64,000 nucleotides of DNA. It comes from Anaerolineae bacterium (GTDB lineage Bacteria > Chloroflexota > Anaerolineae > Anaerolineales > UBA4823). This document shows positions 43,450-52,110 of this stretch, one piece after another (the stretch's first letter is position 1; every line of letters begins with the position of its first letter). A program made the translations under genes and the position numbers. The notes under the pieces were generated by a model. The model worked only from the letters and a program-made list of their open reading frames with translations. It searched no databases and was not told the origin of the DNA. The stretch is from assembly GCA_003130835.1 (NCBI GenBank), contig QEXX01000023.1, forward strand, positions 16,713-80,712, read 5' to 3'.

Positions 43450-44329
43450 ATTGCGCATAGGTATACTGATTGGACTGATTGTTCTCGCGTTTGCCCAAGG
43501 ATGCGGTAACGTCCAGAAGGGAGTTTCTGAAGAGGAAAGGTTTGCCTTAATTAATCAAGACCTTTCTTTTCAAGTGCATTGCGGGCCGCGAACGCCTGGT
43601 TCTGAATGTCATCAAAAAGTCCAAAAGTGGATCATCTCAACCCTTCAAGAGCAGAAGTGGCAAGTTGAAACTCATTCATTTGTTTATGGTGAGCAGCAAG
43701 GAGTCAATATCATCGGCAAATATGGCAATGGAGGGCAGCTCATTCTCATCGGAGCTCACTACGATTCGCGCTTTACCTCGGATCAAGAGAGTCAACCTGA
43801 CCTTCGTAGCCAACCGGTGCTGGGAGCAAATGACGGGGCATCTGGGGTGGCGTTGTTACTCATGTTAGCTAGGGAAATTCCACAACAGTTACCGCCCACG
43901 GAGAAAACCATTTGGCTGGTGTTTTTTGATCTAGAGGATAATGGCAATTATCCAGGCTGGGATTGGATCTTGGGCTCAACAGCTTTTGCGAACTCAATGC
44001 TGGAAACTCCCTCTGCAGTCGTGGTTGTAGATATGATCGGAGATCGCGACCTAAACATTTTTATGGAACACAACTCAAACGTTGAGCTGAATCAGCAAAT
44101 TTGGCAAACCGCTCATCAGCTTGGCTATGACAAGAATTTCATCCCCCAATATAAATACCGCATGATCGATGATCATTTGCCCTTTGTGCAACGTGGTTAT
44201 CCCACCTCGCTCTTAATTGACTTCGACTATCCTTATTGGCATACAACCCAAGACACTCTCGATAAAGTCTCCCCTCACAGTATTTTTGTCGTCTATGATA
44301 CACTTATTAACTGGATGAGACAGCGATAA
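43436..44329 (+). CDS. M28-family metallopeptidase/glutaminyl-cyclase-like, membrane-anchored
   Basis: About 297 aa from GTG 43436, which overlaps the trmFO end; a TTG at 43451 is the alternative. A hydrophobic N-terminus ([19 protein letters not shown]) looks like a signal anchor or a poor lipobox. Zinc-site motifs of M28 are present: [38 protein letters not shown] and PYWHTTQDT. The overall pattern is nearest the glutaminyl-peptide cyclotransferase-like branch of M28. It acts outside the cytoplasmic membrane; the substrate is not known. Confidence 0.82.
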   Translation: MYWIKLRIGILIGLIVLAFAQGCGNVQKGVSEEERFALINQDLSFQVHCGPRTPGSECHQKVQKWIISTLQEQKWQVETHSFVYGEQQGVNIIGKYGNGGQLILIGAHYDSRFTSDQESQPDLRSQPVLGANDGASGVALLLMLAREIPQQLPPTEKTIWLVFFDLEDNGNYPGWDWILGSTAFANSMLETPSAVVVVDMIGDRDLNIFMEHNSNVELNQQIWQTAHQLGYDKNFIPQYKYRMIDDHLPFVQRGYPTSLLIDFDYPYWHTTQDTLDKVSPHSIFVVYDTLINWMRQR

Positions 44330-44330
44330 C

Positions 44331-45587
44331 ATGAACGAAGGAAAGCCGGTAGCTACACCAGAGCACCTTAGAATGCTGAAAGTTCTTCAGCATTCGCTTC
44401 CTGAAATCACCGAGCAGTTAACCAAAACTTCCAGCATCCGCCCTTCTCTGGAAAAGCAGTTACAGGCTCTATTCAGTGCATTTGAAGATTTTGCTCTTTC
44501 AGAGAATCAATCCAACCTCGATCAAATTTTAGACAATTGGCTAATGCAATATACTGAAGCCGAGATTCCCCAAGTTGTTTTAGACTTGAGTGACTTCTTA
44601 CGCTCGATTGATAAAACCTGCCAAAACATTCTCAAAAAACACGCCAGCACTGTTGATTCTAGCGAACAAAGCGAGCCTGTGGTACTCTCCAACTTGTTCT
44701 TCTACGCTCAGAAGAGATTAGTGAGAATTGGCTTTCGGAAATACATCGAACAACAGACCAAAACTGCTTCCGAGATTCAATCGATGCTAGAGAGGCTCGA
44801 CCGCAGTAAATCGAATTTTATTTCCATCGCAGCCCATGAATTGAAAACTCCTTTAACTCTAATAGAAGGATACTCGATGATGTTGGGGGAATTGCTCAAA
44901 AGCAGTCAAGATCTAAATTCCTATTCTCCGTATTTAGAAGGAATCAAAAAGGGAACGGAACGGCTAAAACAAATTATCCAAGATATGATCGATGTGTCTT
45001 TGATCGATTCACGAATGCTATTGCTGAACTTTCAGCCTTGTCTAATCAATCGCGTGATCCAAAAAGTTGTCGAAGAGATGAAAAGAAGAGCTGCCGATCG
45101 GGATCTATTCGTTCAATTTCGGCCAATCAAGGGGGTCAATGAAATCATCTATCTCGATGAAATTCGTCTCTCACAAGCCCTGCGGAATGTCATCGAAAAC
45201 GCGATTAAATATACTCCAGATGGTGGAAAAGTAAAAATTTACGGAAGAAAACTCAGTGGTTTTATAGAAATTTTGGTTGAAGACACCGGAATCGGTGTAG
45301 ATCCCGAAGACCAACCCTTGATCTTTGAAAAATTCTCGCAACTAGGGCAAGTTTCCTTGCACTCAACCGGAAAATCCAAATTTAAAGGGGGAGGAGCTGG
45401 ATTAGGCTTACCAATTGCCAAAGGGATCCTAGAAGCTCATGGTGGCACAATCTGGATGGAGTCGGAAGGATATGATGAAGTTCGCTGTCCCGGCTCGATC
45501 TTTCATTTGATGATACCGATCCATACGCAACCCCCAAAACCTTCTTCACCGATCCTCACCAACCTGGGCATTTCTAATCGCGATTGA
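44331..45587 (+). CDS. Soluble sensor histidine kinase
   Basis: A 418-aa kinase with no membrane segment. The helical N-terminal sensory region (1-155) is unrecognised. The HisKA acceptor is H169 in IAAHELKTPLTL. The HATPase has N box NVIENAIKYTP, G1 DTGIGVDPED, F-box IFEKFSQ and G2 GGGAGLGLPIAKG. It begins 1 nt after the peptidase stop. Its stop overlaps the in-frame TTG of hflX. No response regulator is adjacent. Confidence 0.9.
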   Translation: MNEGKPVATPEHLRMLKVLQHSLPEITEQLTKTSSIRPSLEKQLQALFSAFEDFALSENQSNLDQILDNWLMQYTEAEIPQVVLDLSDFLRSIDKTCQNILKKHASTVDSSEQSEPVVLSNLFFYAQKRLVRIGFRKYIEQQTKTASEIQSMLERLDRSKSNFISIAAHELKTPLTLIEGYSMMLGELLKSSQDLNSYSPYLEGIKKGTERLKQIIQDMIDVSLIDSRMLLLNFQPCLINRVIQKVVEEMKRRAADRDLFVQFRPIKGVNEIIYLDEIRLSQALRNVIENAIKYTPDGGKVKIYGRKLSGFIEILVEDTGIGVDPEDQPLIFEKFSQLGQVSLHSTGKSKFKGGGAGLGLPIAKGILEAHGGTIWMESEGYDEVRCPGSIFHLMIPIHTQPPKPSSPILTNLGISNRD

Positions 45588-45595
45588 GTTTCCAA

Positions 45596-46966
45596 ATGGT
45601 TAAAAAAATTGTTCCAGTGATTGATTCCTATCAAGAACGAGCTGTTGCCGTAGGTGTAGAAATCGGCCAGCCAGATTCGCCCTTTACCCTTGAAGAATCA
45701 TTAAATGAGTTGTGCCTTTTGGCTCAAACAGCCGGTATTGAAGTTATGGCAACCCTTACCCAGAGACTTGAAAAACCCAACCCAAAAACCTATATAGGAG
45801 TTGGCAAACTCGAAGAGTTAAAGGCAGTTGTCCATGAGTTGGGTGCGAACATCATTTTATTTGACGATGAACTTTCTCCCCGTCATTTACGAGAACTTGA
45901 AAAACACTTTGACGAAACCGTTCGCATCATCGACCGCACAGCATTGATTCTCGATATTTTTGCTCAACACGCAGCAACCCGAGAAGGTGCATTGCAAGTC
46001 GAACTTGCCCAATACGAATACCGCTTGCCTCGCTTAACTCGGGCGTGGACACACTTGGCAAGACAGGCTGGTGGCGGTGGTGGTAGAGCAGGCAGTGTTG
46101 GTGGTGTTGGGCTACGCGGCCCAGGAGAAACGCAACTGGAAGTAGACCGGCGCGATATTCGCCGCCGTATCGCTCATCTAAAAGAAGAACTAGAGAAGGT
46201 CAAATCTCATCGTCGTCAGTATCGACGCCGCCGAAAAAAATCGGGGATTCCGGTTGTAGCGTTGATCGGCTATACCAACGCTGGCAAATCCACCTTACTG
46301 AACGCGCTCTCCAATGCGAATGTGTATGTGGCCGACCAATTATTTGCGACGTTAGACCCAACCACTCGACGGGTTGTCCTATCCAACCACAACGAAATTT
46401 TGCTAACCGACACGGTTGGGTTTATCCAAAAACTGCCCACCCATTTGGTTGCTGCCTTTCGAGCTACGTTAGAGGAAATTGCAGAAGCTGACTTATTGTT
46501 GCATGTTTTGGATATTTCCCAACCCACTGCCCAACAACAAGCCCAAGCTGTCTTTCAGACTTTGAAAGAAATCCAAGCTGATCATCTACCGATCTTTACC
46601 GTACTAAACAAAATCGATCTGCTTAAAGACCCGCAACAGACGAGAAACATCCTTGCTGAATATCCCAATTCTGTAGCCATTTCGGCGCGCCATGGCATAG
46701 GGCTCACCGATCTAATGCAGAAATTAGATGACTTCCTCTTTCGTCGCCAACACGCGATTTCCGTTGTGATTCCCCAAAGGGAAGCTTATCTCATCCAATT
46801 AGTTTCCCAAGAAGGGATTGTGGAAAAAATTGAATATGCTGGTAAGGATGTCTTTCTCCAAGGAAAAATTCCAGGCAGACATCTAGCAAAATATACCCCT
46901 TACCTTTATCAAGCTGCGGCTGAAAAAAGCCAAAACGAAGGTTTAGCCTATGAAAGAACTTCTTAA
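45596..46966 (+). CDS. hflX: Ribosome-associated GTPase HflX
   Basis: About 456 aa from ATG 45596; a TTG at 45584 overlaps the kinase stop. An N-terminal HflX domain carries NPKTYIGVGKLEEL and ILFDDELSPRHLRELEK. A Gly-rich loop (RQAGGGGGRAGSVGGVGLRGPGE) leads into the linker helices. The G domain is G1 GYTNAGKSTLLN, G3 DTVGFIQKLP and G4 NKIDLLKD. HflX rescues or splits stalled and heat-damaged ribosomes. It overlaps the next small ORF by 17 bp. Confidence 0.94.
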   Translation: MVKKIVPVIDSYQERAVAVGVEIGQPDSPFTLEESLNELCLLAQTAGIEVMATLTQRLEKPNPKTYIGVGKLEELKAVVHELGANIILFDDELSPRHLRELEKHFDETVRIIDRTALILDIFAQHAATREGALQVELAQYEYRLPRLTRAWTHLARQAGGGGGRAGSVGGVGLRGPGETQLEVDRRDIRRRIAHLKEELEKVKSHRRQYRRRRKKSGIPVVALIGYTNAGKSTLLNALSNANVYVADQLFATLDPTTRRVVLSNHNEILLTDTVGFIQKLPTHLVAAFRATLEEIAEADLLLHVLDISQPTAQQQAQAVFQTLKEIQADHLPIFTVLNKIDLLKDPQQTRNILAEYPNSVAISARHGIGLTDLMQKLDDFLFRRQHAISVVIPQREAYLIQLVSQEGIVEKIEYAGKDVFLQGKIPGRHLAKYTPYLYQAAAEKSQNEGLAYERTS

Positions 46967-47165
46967 CCACCTCCTCGATAGGTTAGCCAACTTTTTTGCC
47001 CATCGCAAAGGATTACTCCCCTTGATGGGTTTGGTACTGATTCTGATAAACGGTATCCTCCAATTCACGCCCATGGGGGATTTTGCCATCGTCGAGAAAA
47101 ACTTCTTTCTTCACATTGGCTTGATCCTTGCCATCCTTGGGTTTCTTTTAGCGTGGTCATTATGA
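46950..47165 (+). CDS. Small two-helix membrane protein
   Basis: A 71-aa protein with a positively charged amphipathic N-terminus (1-20) and two hydrophobic helices (about 22-40, LLPLMGLVLILINGILQF; and 52-70, FFLHIGLILAILGFLLAWSL). It starts inside hflX, a 17-bp overlap, so translation is coupled. No family is recognised. Confidence 0.7.
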   Translation: MKELLNHLLDRLANFFAHRKGLLPLMGLVLILINGILQFTPMGDFAIVEKNFFLHIGLILAILGFLLAWSL

Positions 47166-47285
47166 CTGACTGTTGATGCGATTGAAGTGGGAAAAAGCTC
47201 GTCGAGCAAGCTTGCCATTCCATACCCGCGATCAAACTGGCGGTACTATGCTTGACGTGTCGCTTAAAAAAGTATCCAACCTAGC

Positions 47286-48935
47286 TTAAGAGTCAAGCTT
47301 TGGTCCACCCGCGCGCATCTCAGCAGACAACCGATCTTCAAATTTCTTGAAGTTATCGATAAATCTTGAAGCCAGACTTTTATAGCGTTTGTAGTAGGCT
47401 TCTTGGCTAACCCAGGCATTGGAAGGGTCTAAGATGGACTCGGGTACTCCGGGACAATGCAGGGGAACCTCAAAACCAAAGATCGCATCCTTCCGATAGG
47501 CTACGCTCGTCAATTCCCCATCCAAAACTGCGTTGAGTATGCGCCGTGTATATTCAATGCTGATGCGTTTGCCAACTCCATAGGGGCCGCCAACCCAACC
47601 AGTGTTAATCAGCCAACAGTTTACTTTATAACGCTCGATCTTTTGACGCAACAAATTGGCATAAACAGCCGGATGATAGACCATAAACGGTCCACCAAAA
47701 CATGCGCTAAAGGTAATTTCAGGCTCTTCCCGTAAACCAATTTCGGTGCCGGCAACCTTGGCGGTATATCCTGAAATAAAGTGATAAAGGGCTTGATCAG
47801 GCGAAAGACGCGCAATCGGAGGCAAAACTCCCGACGCATCGCAAGTCAAAAATAGAATATTCTTCGGATGTGGTCCCCGCTTTTCTATCAGAGCATTTTC
47901 GATGTATTCTAACGGATAAGAGGCACGCGTATTTTCGGTACGGGTATCGTCGTCTAAATCAATGTAGCGCGAGACCGGGTCATAAATTACATTTTCGAGA
48001 ATGGTGCCAAATCGTTTTGTACAAGCGTAAATTTGGGGTTCTGCCGTTGGAGATAACCCAATTACTTTGGCATAACACCCTGCCTCAAAATTAAAAACGC
48101 CATCATCCGACCATCCATGTTCATCATCTCCGATTAATTGACGATTGGGATCAGCGGAAAGGGTAGTTTTTCCAGTGCCAGATAAACCAAAAAACAGGGC
48201 AACATCCCCTTGTTTCCCCATGTTTGCCGAACAGTGCATCGGTAAGACACCTTGCTGTGGTAAGAGAAAGTTCATAATCGTAAAGGCAGATTTCTTTATT
48301 TCACCGGCATACCCAGAGTTCCCGATCACACAAAGTTTTTGTTCAAAACTAATGGCAATGATGGTATCCCTAGCTGTCGAATCGATGGGAGGAAACGCCT
48401 TAAACGAAGGCACAGCAATCAACGTAAACTCCGGAACATGTTGACGATACGCTTCCCGATCAGGAAGGGTGAGGAACATGTTACGAGCAAAGAGACTGTG
48501 CCAGGCGTTTTCGGTGATGACGCGAATTGGCAGACGGCAATTTGGATCAGAACCTACATAACCATCCTGGACAAAGACGTCTTTCCCCTGTAAATATCCT
48601 TGAACGCGGATAAATAAATCATGGAACTGCGCGGGGTCATACGGGCGATTATACTGTCCCCACCATACCGTGTCTTCGGTCTCACTGTCTTTGACGATGA
48701 CTTTATCGTCGGCTGCCCTAGCCGTATGTTTGCCTGTATTGACTACCAAAGCGCCTCCACGCGTGATTTGCCCCTCACCGCGAAAGACACTTTCTTCATA
48801 CAATGACTCGACCGGCAAATTCCAATAGATTTTGCGCAGATTCGTCAAACCTTGATAGGATAAGTCATAATCTGCTTTGAGTGCCTCAGCTACGCTCTCT
48901 GCGGGAGTACGAATATTCAGCAAATTATTGTTCAT
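47286..48935 (-). CDS. pckA: ATP-dependent phosphoenolpyruvate carboxykinase
   Basis: About 549 aa. The ATG at 48935 overlaps the upstream aminotransferase stop as ATGA and has GAGGG upstream; a TTG at 48941 is less likely. ATP-type PEPCK motifs are present: GLSGTGKTTLSAD (P-loop), DDEHGWSDDGVFNFEGGCY-like (here NFEAGCYAK) and LTCDASGVLPP. It interconverts oxaloacetate plus ATP and PEP plus CO2. It is the last gene of a minus-strand operon with the methylmalonyl-CoA decarboxylase, which implies anaplerotic or C4-to-C3 flux. Confidence 0.95.
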   Translation of the reverse strand: MNNNLLNIRTPAESVAEALKADYDLSYQGLTNLRKIYWNLPVESLYEESVFRGEGQITRGGALVVNTGKHTARAADDKVIVKDSETEDTVWWGQYNRPYDPAQFHDLFIRVQGYLQGKDVFVQDGYVGSDPNCRLPIRVITENAWHSLFARNMFLTLPDREAYRQHVPEFTLIAVPSFKAFPPIDSTARDTIIAISFEQKLCVIGNSGYAGEIKKSAFTIMNFLLPQQGVLPMHCSANMGKQGDVALFFGLSGTGKTTLSADPNRQLIGDDEHGWSDDGVFNFEAGCYAKVIGLSPTAEPQIYACTKRFGTILENVIYDPVSRYIDLDDDTRTENTRASYPLEYIENALIEKRGPHPKNILFLTCDASGVLPPIARLSPDQALYHFISGYTAKVAGTEIGLREEPEITFSACFGGPFMVYHPAVYANLLRQKIERYKVNCWLINTGWVGGPYGVGKRISIEYTRRILNAVLDGELTSVAYRKDAIFGFEVPLHCPGVPESILDPSNAWVSQEAYYKRYKSLASRFIDNFKKFEDRLSAEMRAGGPKLDS

Positions 48936-50149
48936 AGCCAATCCCTCACCATGCGGCGATCTCCGATATAAATTTCAGATGGTGCGTTCGGATCGAGCGC
49001 CCATCGAATGCGTTCAATCCCCGTCATAATCTCCTTAACACTGCCTGCAAAACTCAAGCGCAAATGACCTTCCATGCCAAATTCCTTTCCCGGCACGGTA
49101 ACCACAAAAGCTTTGCGCAATAGAAAGTTTGCCAATTCTACCGAATTGTTCGAGTAGGCTCGAAAATCCGGTAAACAGTAGAACGTACCATCCGGAGGAG
49201 TTACCCGAATTCCATTCACCGTTTTCAGCTCTTGCAGAATAACATTGCGATTGTTTTCAATGGCTAAGCGTAGGCTTTCCACAGCGGATTGCATTCCATT
49301 GAGTGCGCCTTCTGCGGCAGCTTGTAAGACAATCGAAGGGCAGGATTCTGTTTGGGCTTGTATGTTGTGAAGAACAGACGCCAGTCTCCGATTGGTCACC
49401 ACCCAACCGATGCGAAAACCGGTCATCCCATACAGTTTTGAGACCCCATTGACAACAATGATTTTGGTGTTTTCGATGTCTTTGGAAGTGAATTGATACG
49501 GAGAAGGACATTTTTTATGATCAAAGACAAGCTTATGGTAAATGTCGTCCATAACCAAATAAATGCCCTTCCGTTCGCAAAAATCGACCATCTGAGCGAT
49601 AAATTCTTCGCAATAAAGCACACCCGAAGGGTTGTTAGGGCTGTTTACAATGATGGCCTTCGTATAAGAGGTGACAGCTTTTTCAATGTCTTCAAAACGG
49701 GGATGAAAACTGCCGTCTTCCGGTGTTACAACAACCGGAATTCCGTTGACCATTTTCACGATTTCCGGATAGCTCACCCAATACGGGGCAAGAAGAATGA
49801 CTTCATCTTGAGGATCGATCAAGGAGTAAAACAGGTTGTATAACGAAAATTTGGCGCCGGAAGAGACAACGATATTCTCTGGAGCAACAAAACGTCCATA
49901 ATTTTCTTCAGTATAGCGAATGATGGCCTTTTTTAACGATGGCGTGCCATCTGGTGGGGAGTATTTCACATCTCCAGAGCTAATTTTCGCTGCAGCCGAT
50001 AATATCGCTGTGATCGGAGCCTTGTTTTTTGGTTCGCCGATGCCTAAATGGATCACCGATTCGCCTCGCTCCCGTAAAATTCGGGCTTCCTCGTTTAACT
50101 TCAAAGTGGGCGACTCGGCGATCGCCCTGGCTAAATGGCTGATGGTCAT
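48932..50149 (-). CDS. Class I/II PLP-dependent aminotransferase
   Basis: A 405-aa fold-type I aminotransferase. The PLP lysine is K238 in NGVSKLYGMTGFRIGW, the Asn of cofactor binding is in VNSPNNPSGVLY, and the Arg-containing carboxylate-binding end is HLRLSFAGS. It is near the aspartate aminotransferase Igamma/I group. An oxaloacetate-aspartate role would suit the neighbouring PEPCK, but this is inference. It starts 53 bp after oadB. Confidence 0.9.
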   Translation of the reverse strand: MTISHLARAIAESPTLKLNEEARILRERGESVIHLGIGEPKNKAPITAILSAAAKISSGDVKYSPPDGTPSLKKAIIRYTEENYGRFVAPENIVVSSGAKFSLYNLFYSLIDPQDEVILLAPYWVSYPEIVKMVNGIPVVVTPEDGSFHPRFEDIEKAVTSYTKAIIVNSPNNPSGVLYCEEFIAQMVDFCERKGIYLVMDDIYHKLVFDHKKCPSPYQFTSKDIENTKIIVVNGVSKLYGMTGFRIGWVVTNRRLASVLHNIQAQTESCPSIVLQAAAEGALNGMQSAVESLRLAIENNRNVILQELKTVNGIRVTPPDGTFYCLPDFRAYSNNSVELANFLLRKAFVVTVPGKEFGMEGHLRLSFAGSVKEIMTGIERIRWALDPNAPSEIYIGDRRMVRDWL

Positions 50150-50202
50150 GATTTTCTACCCTCCATTTTCTCCGCTGTTCTTATCATCAGATAAAGCCTT
50201 GA

Positions 50203-51324
50203 CTAACGCACTAAAGCTAAAAGAACTCCCCCTGCAATCACGCTGGCAATCTGTCCCGCTGTATTGGTCGCCATTGCCTGCATAATAAGAAAGTTGTCCG
50301 GGTTTGCATCATTTGCTAAGCGGGCTGCCAACCTTCCTGCCATTGGGAAGGCACTGATTCCGGCTGCACCAATCAATGGATTGATTTTTCCTTTCGTTAC
50401 CCAATAGGCGAATTTGCCGAATAACAGCCCCACCAATGTATCTAATCCGAAAGCAAGCAATCCTAAAATTAATACCACCAAGGTATCCAGTCGGACAAAA
50501 TTTTCGGCTTTCATGGTGGAGCCAATCGCCAAACCCAAGAACAGCGTTGAGACATTGATGATTTCATTTTGGGCAGATTGACTCAACCGCTCCACCACGC
50601 CACTTTCGCGCAACAAATTGCCTAACATGAGCATGCTGATTAAGGGGGCGGCCTCCGGAACCAAGATGGACACCAGTATTGTAACTCCGATCGGGAAAAC
50701 GACCCGCTGGGTTTTCGACACGGGCTTGTCTACATAAGCCATGATGGTAGCGCGCTCTTTGTGACTGGTTACCAACTTCATAATCGGCGGTTGAATAATG
50801 GGAATGAGGCTCATATAGGAATAGGCAGCGACAGCAATCGGAGCGAGAAGTTCCGGAGCTAATTTGGTAGCCACATAGATGGAGGTCGGACCATCAATTG
50901 CGCCTATCACGCCGATCGAAGCTGCTTGGGGTAGGCGATAACCCAAGAGAGTCGCTATGATTAATGTGCCGAAAATTCCAAATTGGCCGGCTGCCCCAAA
51001 GACTAAAAGCGAGGGCTTGGACAACAAGGGGCTGAAGTCGATCATCGCTCCAACCCCCACAAAGATCAACAATGGGAATAATTCAGTGACAATCCCGGTT
51101 TGATAAAGCAGAGTCAGAAAACCATGCTCACCTGTTAAAGCCGAGAAGGGAAGGTTTGTCACAATGCAACCGAAGCCAATTGGCAGGAGCAAAACCGGCT
51201 CATATTGCTTGACAATGGCGAGATAGATCAAGATCAAACCCGCAACGATCATTAAGAGTTTTGCCGGGGTGATGTCTTGAACACCTTTAAATAATTCCAA
51301 AATATCCAGCCAAGATAGGTTCAT
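50203..51324 (-). CDS. mmdB/oadB: Sodium ion-translocating decarboxylase beta subunit
   Basis: A 373-aa integral membrane protein with about 10 hydrophobic helices. The conserved Na+-site segment is GVIGAIDGPTSIYVATKL. The N-terminal FKGVQDITPAKLLMI and C-terminal NPLIGAAGISAFPMAGR (typical NPL-GAAG-SA-PM-AR) fit the OadB/MmdB/GcdB family. It exports Na+ on decarboxylation of biotin-bound CO2. Its ATG overlaps the biotin protein stop by 4 bp. Confidence 0.95.
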   Translation of the reverse strand: MNLSWLDILELFKGVQDITPAKLLMIVAGLILIYLAIVKQYEPVLLLPIGFGCIVTNLPFSALTGEHGFLTLLYQTGIVTELFPLLIFVGVGAMIDFSPLLSKPSLLVFGAAGQFGIFGTLIIATLLGYRLPQAASIGVIGAIDGPTSIYVATKLAPELLAPIAVAAYSYMSLIPIIQPPIMKLVTSHKERATIMAYVDKPVSKTQRVVFPIGVTILVSILVPEAAPLISMLMLGNLLRESGVVERLSQSAQNEIINVSTLFLGLAIGSTMKAENFVRLDTLVVLILGLLAFGLDTLVGLLFGKFAYWVTKGKINPLIGAAGISAFPMAGRLAARLANDANPDNFLIMQAMATNTAGQIASVIAGGVLLALVR

Positions 51325-51764
51325 GCGGATTTAGAGTCCCCTTCAAACTCAATTAATACTTCGTTATGACGAACGTGTTTGCCGACCTCAATTGGAATAA
51401 ACTTAATCACGCCGCTGCGAGGCGAACGAATGGTGTTTTTCATTTTCATGGCTTCAATGACACACAGCGGATCACCTTCTTTCACTTCTTGCCCAACCAT
51501 TACCTCAACCCTGGTTACAATTCCAGGAATAGGCGATTTTACCGTATTGAAAGCGTTGGCTGTTGCCGTTTTCGCCGGTGTAATTGTCGGCTGATTGGAA
51601 GGAATCGCTCCGCTGGTGGTTCGCTTTTGGGGCTTCTCGGTTTTCTCTTCAACCGGGTATACCTCGTATGTATAACCATCAACGGTGGCTCGGATCGGGC
51701 GCTGATCCAGGCTCTCGATTTCAACTTCAAAGAGCTTGTCGTGAATTTTGACTTTATACTTCAT
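51321..51764 (-). CDS. mmdC: Biotin carboxyl carrier subunit of the decarboxylase
   Basis: A 147-aa protein. A Pro/Thr/Lys-rich linker precedes a C-terminal biotinyl domain with biotinylated K107 in VIEAMKMKN. SPIPGIVTRVEV opens the domain. It shuttles CO2 between the carboxyltransferase and the beta subunit. Overlaps of 4 bp on each side (ATGA) show tight coupling. Confidence 0.93.
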   Translation of the reverse strand: MKYKVKIHDKLFEVEIESLDQRPIRATVDGYTYEVYPVEEKTEKPQKRTTSGAIPSNQPTITPAKTATANAFNTVKSPIPGIVTRVEVMVGQEVKEGDPLCVIEAMKMKNTIRSPRSGVIKFIPIEVGKHVRHNEVLIEFEGDSKSA

Positions 51765-52093
51765 CGTGTCAGCCCCCTTTTACTTAGAATCTGGCTGCGT
51801 AAAACAGCCTGCCAAGCGGATACGATTGCTGTCGGGGGCAATGGAAACCGTCCTGGGCCGCTTGACATTCTCTGATGGAGCGCTGTGCTCACTGCAATGG
51901 CAACCGCATGTTGACGCATCATTTCTAACTCATCTTCTGGTTCGGATTCGGTTTCTGCTTGCGGCGTATTTTTTTGCATTTTTGCTAGCACAAATACTGC
52001 TAGGGAAAGAACCGTCCACAATAAAGCCATGGCAAGGAAGATCAAAAACATACCGAGCATTGTGATTTGAAGAGCGACAATCAGTTCCGTCAT
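51761..52093 (-). CDS. mmdD: OadG-like small membrane subunit of the decarboxylase
   Basis: A 110-aa protein with one N-terminal transmembrane helix (MLGMFLIFLAMALLWTVLSLAVFVL), an acidic cytoplasmic stretch and a short tail that includes Arg/Pro-rich residues. It matches OadG/MmdD (gamma/delta) in size and position between the carboxyltransferase and the biotin carrier. It anchors the soluble carboxyltransferase to the membrane. Confidence 0.8.
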   Translation of the reverse strand: MTELIVALQITMLGMFLIFLAMALLWTVLSLAVFVLAKMQKNTPQAETESEPEDELEMMRQHAVAIAVSTALHQRMSSGPGRFPLPPTAIVSAWQAVLRSQILSKRGLTR

Positions 52094-52110
52094 TTCTCAC
52101 CTCCCAATGG

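Noticed and set aside
51366..51875. 169-codon plus-strand open frame
   Set aside because: It spans the biotin carrier and part of the OadG gene on the other strand; both are well supported.
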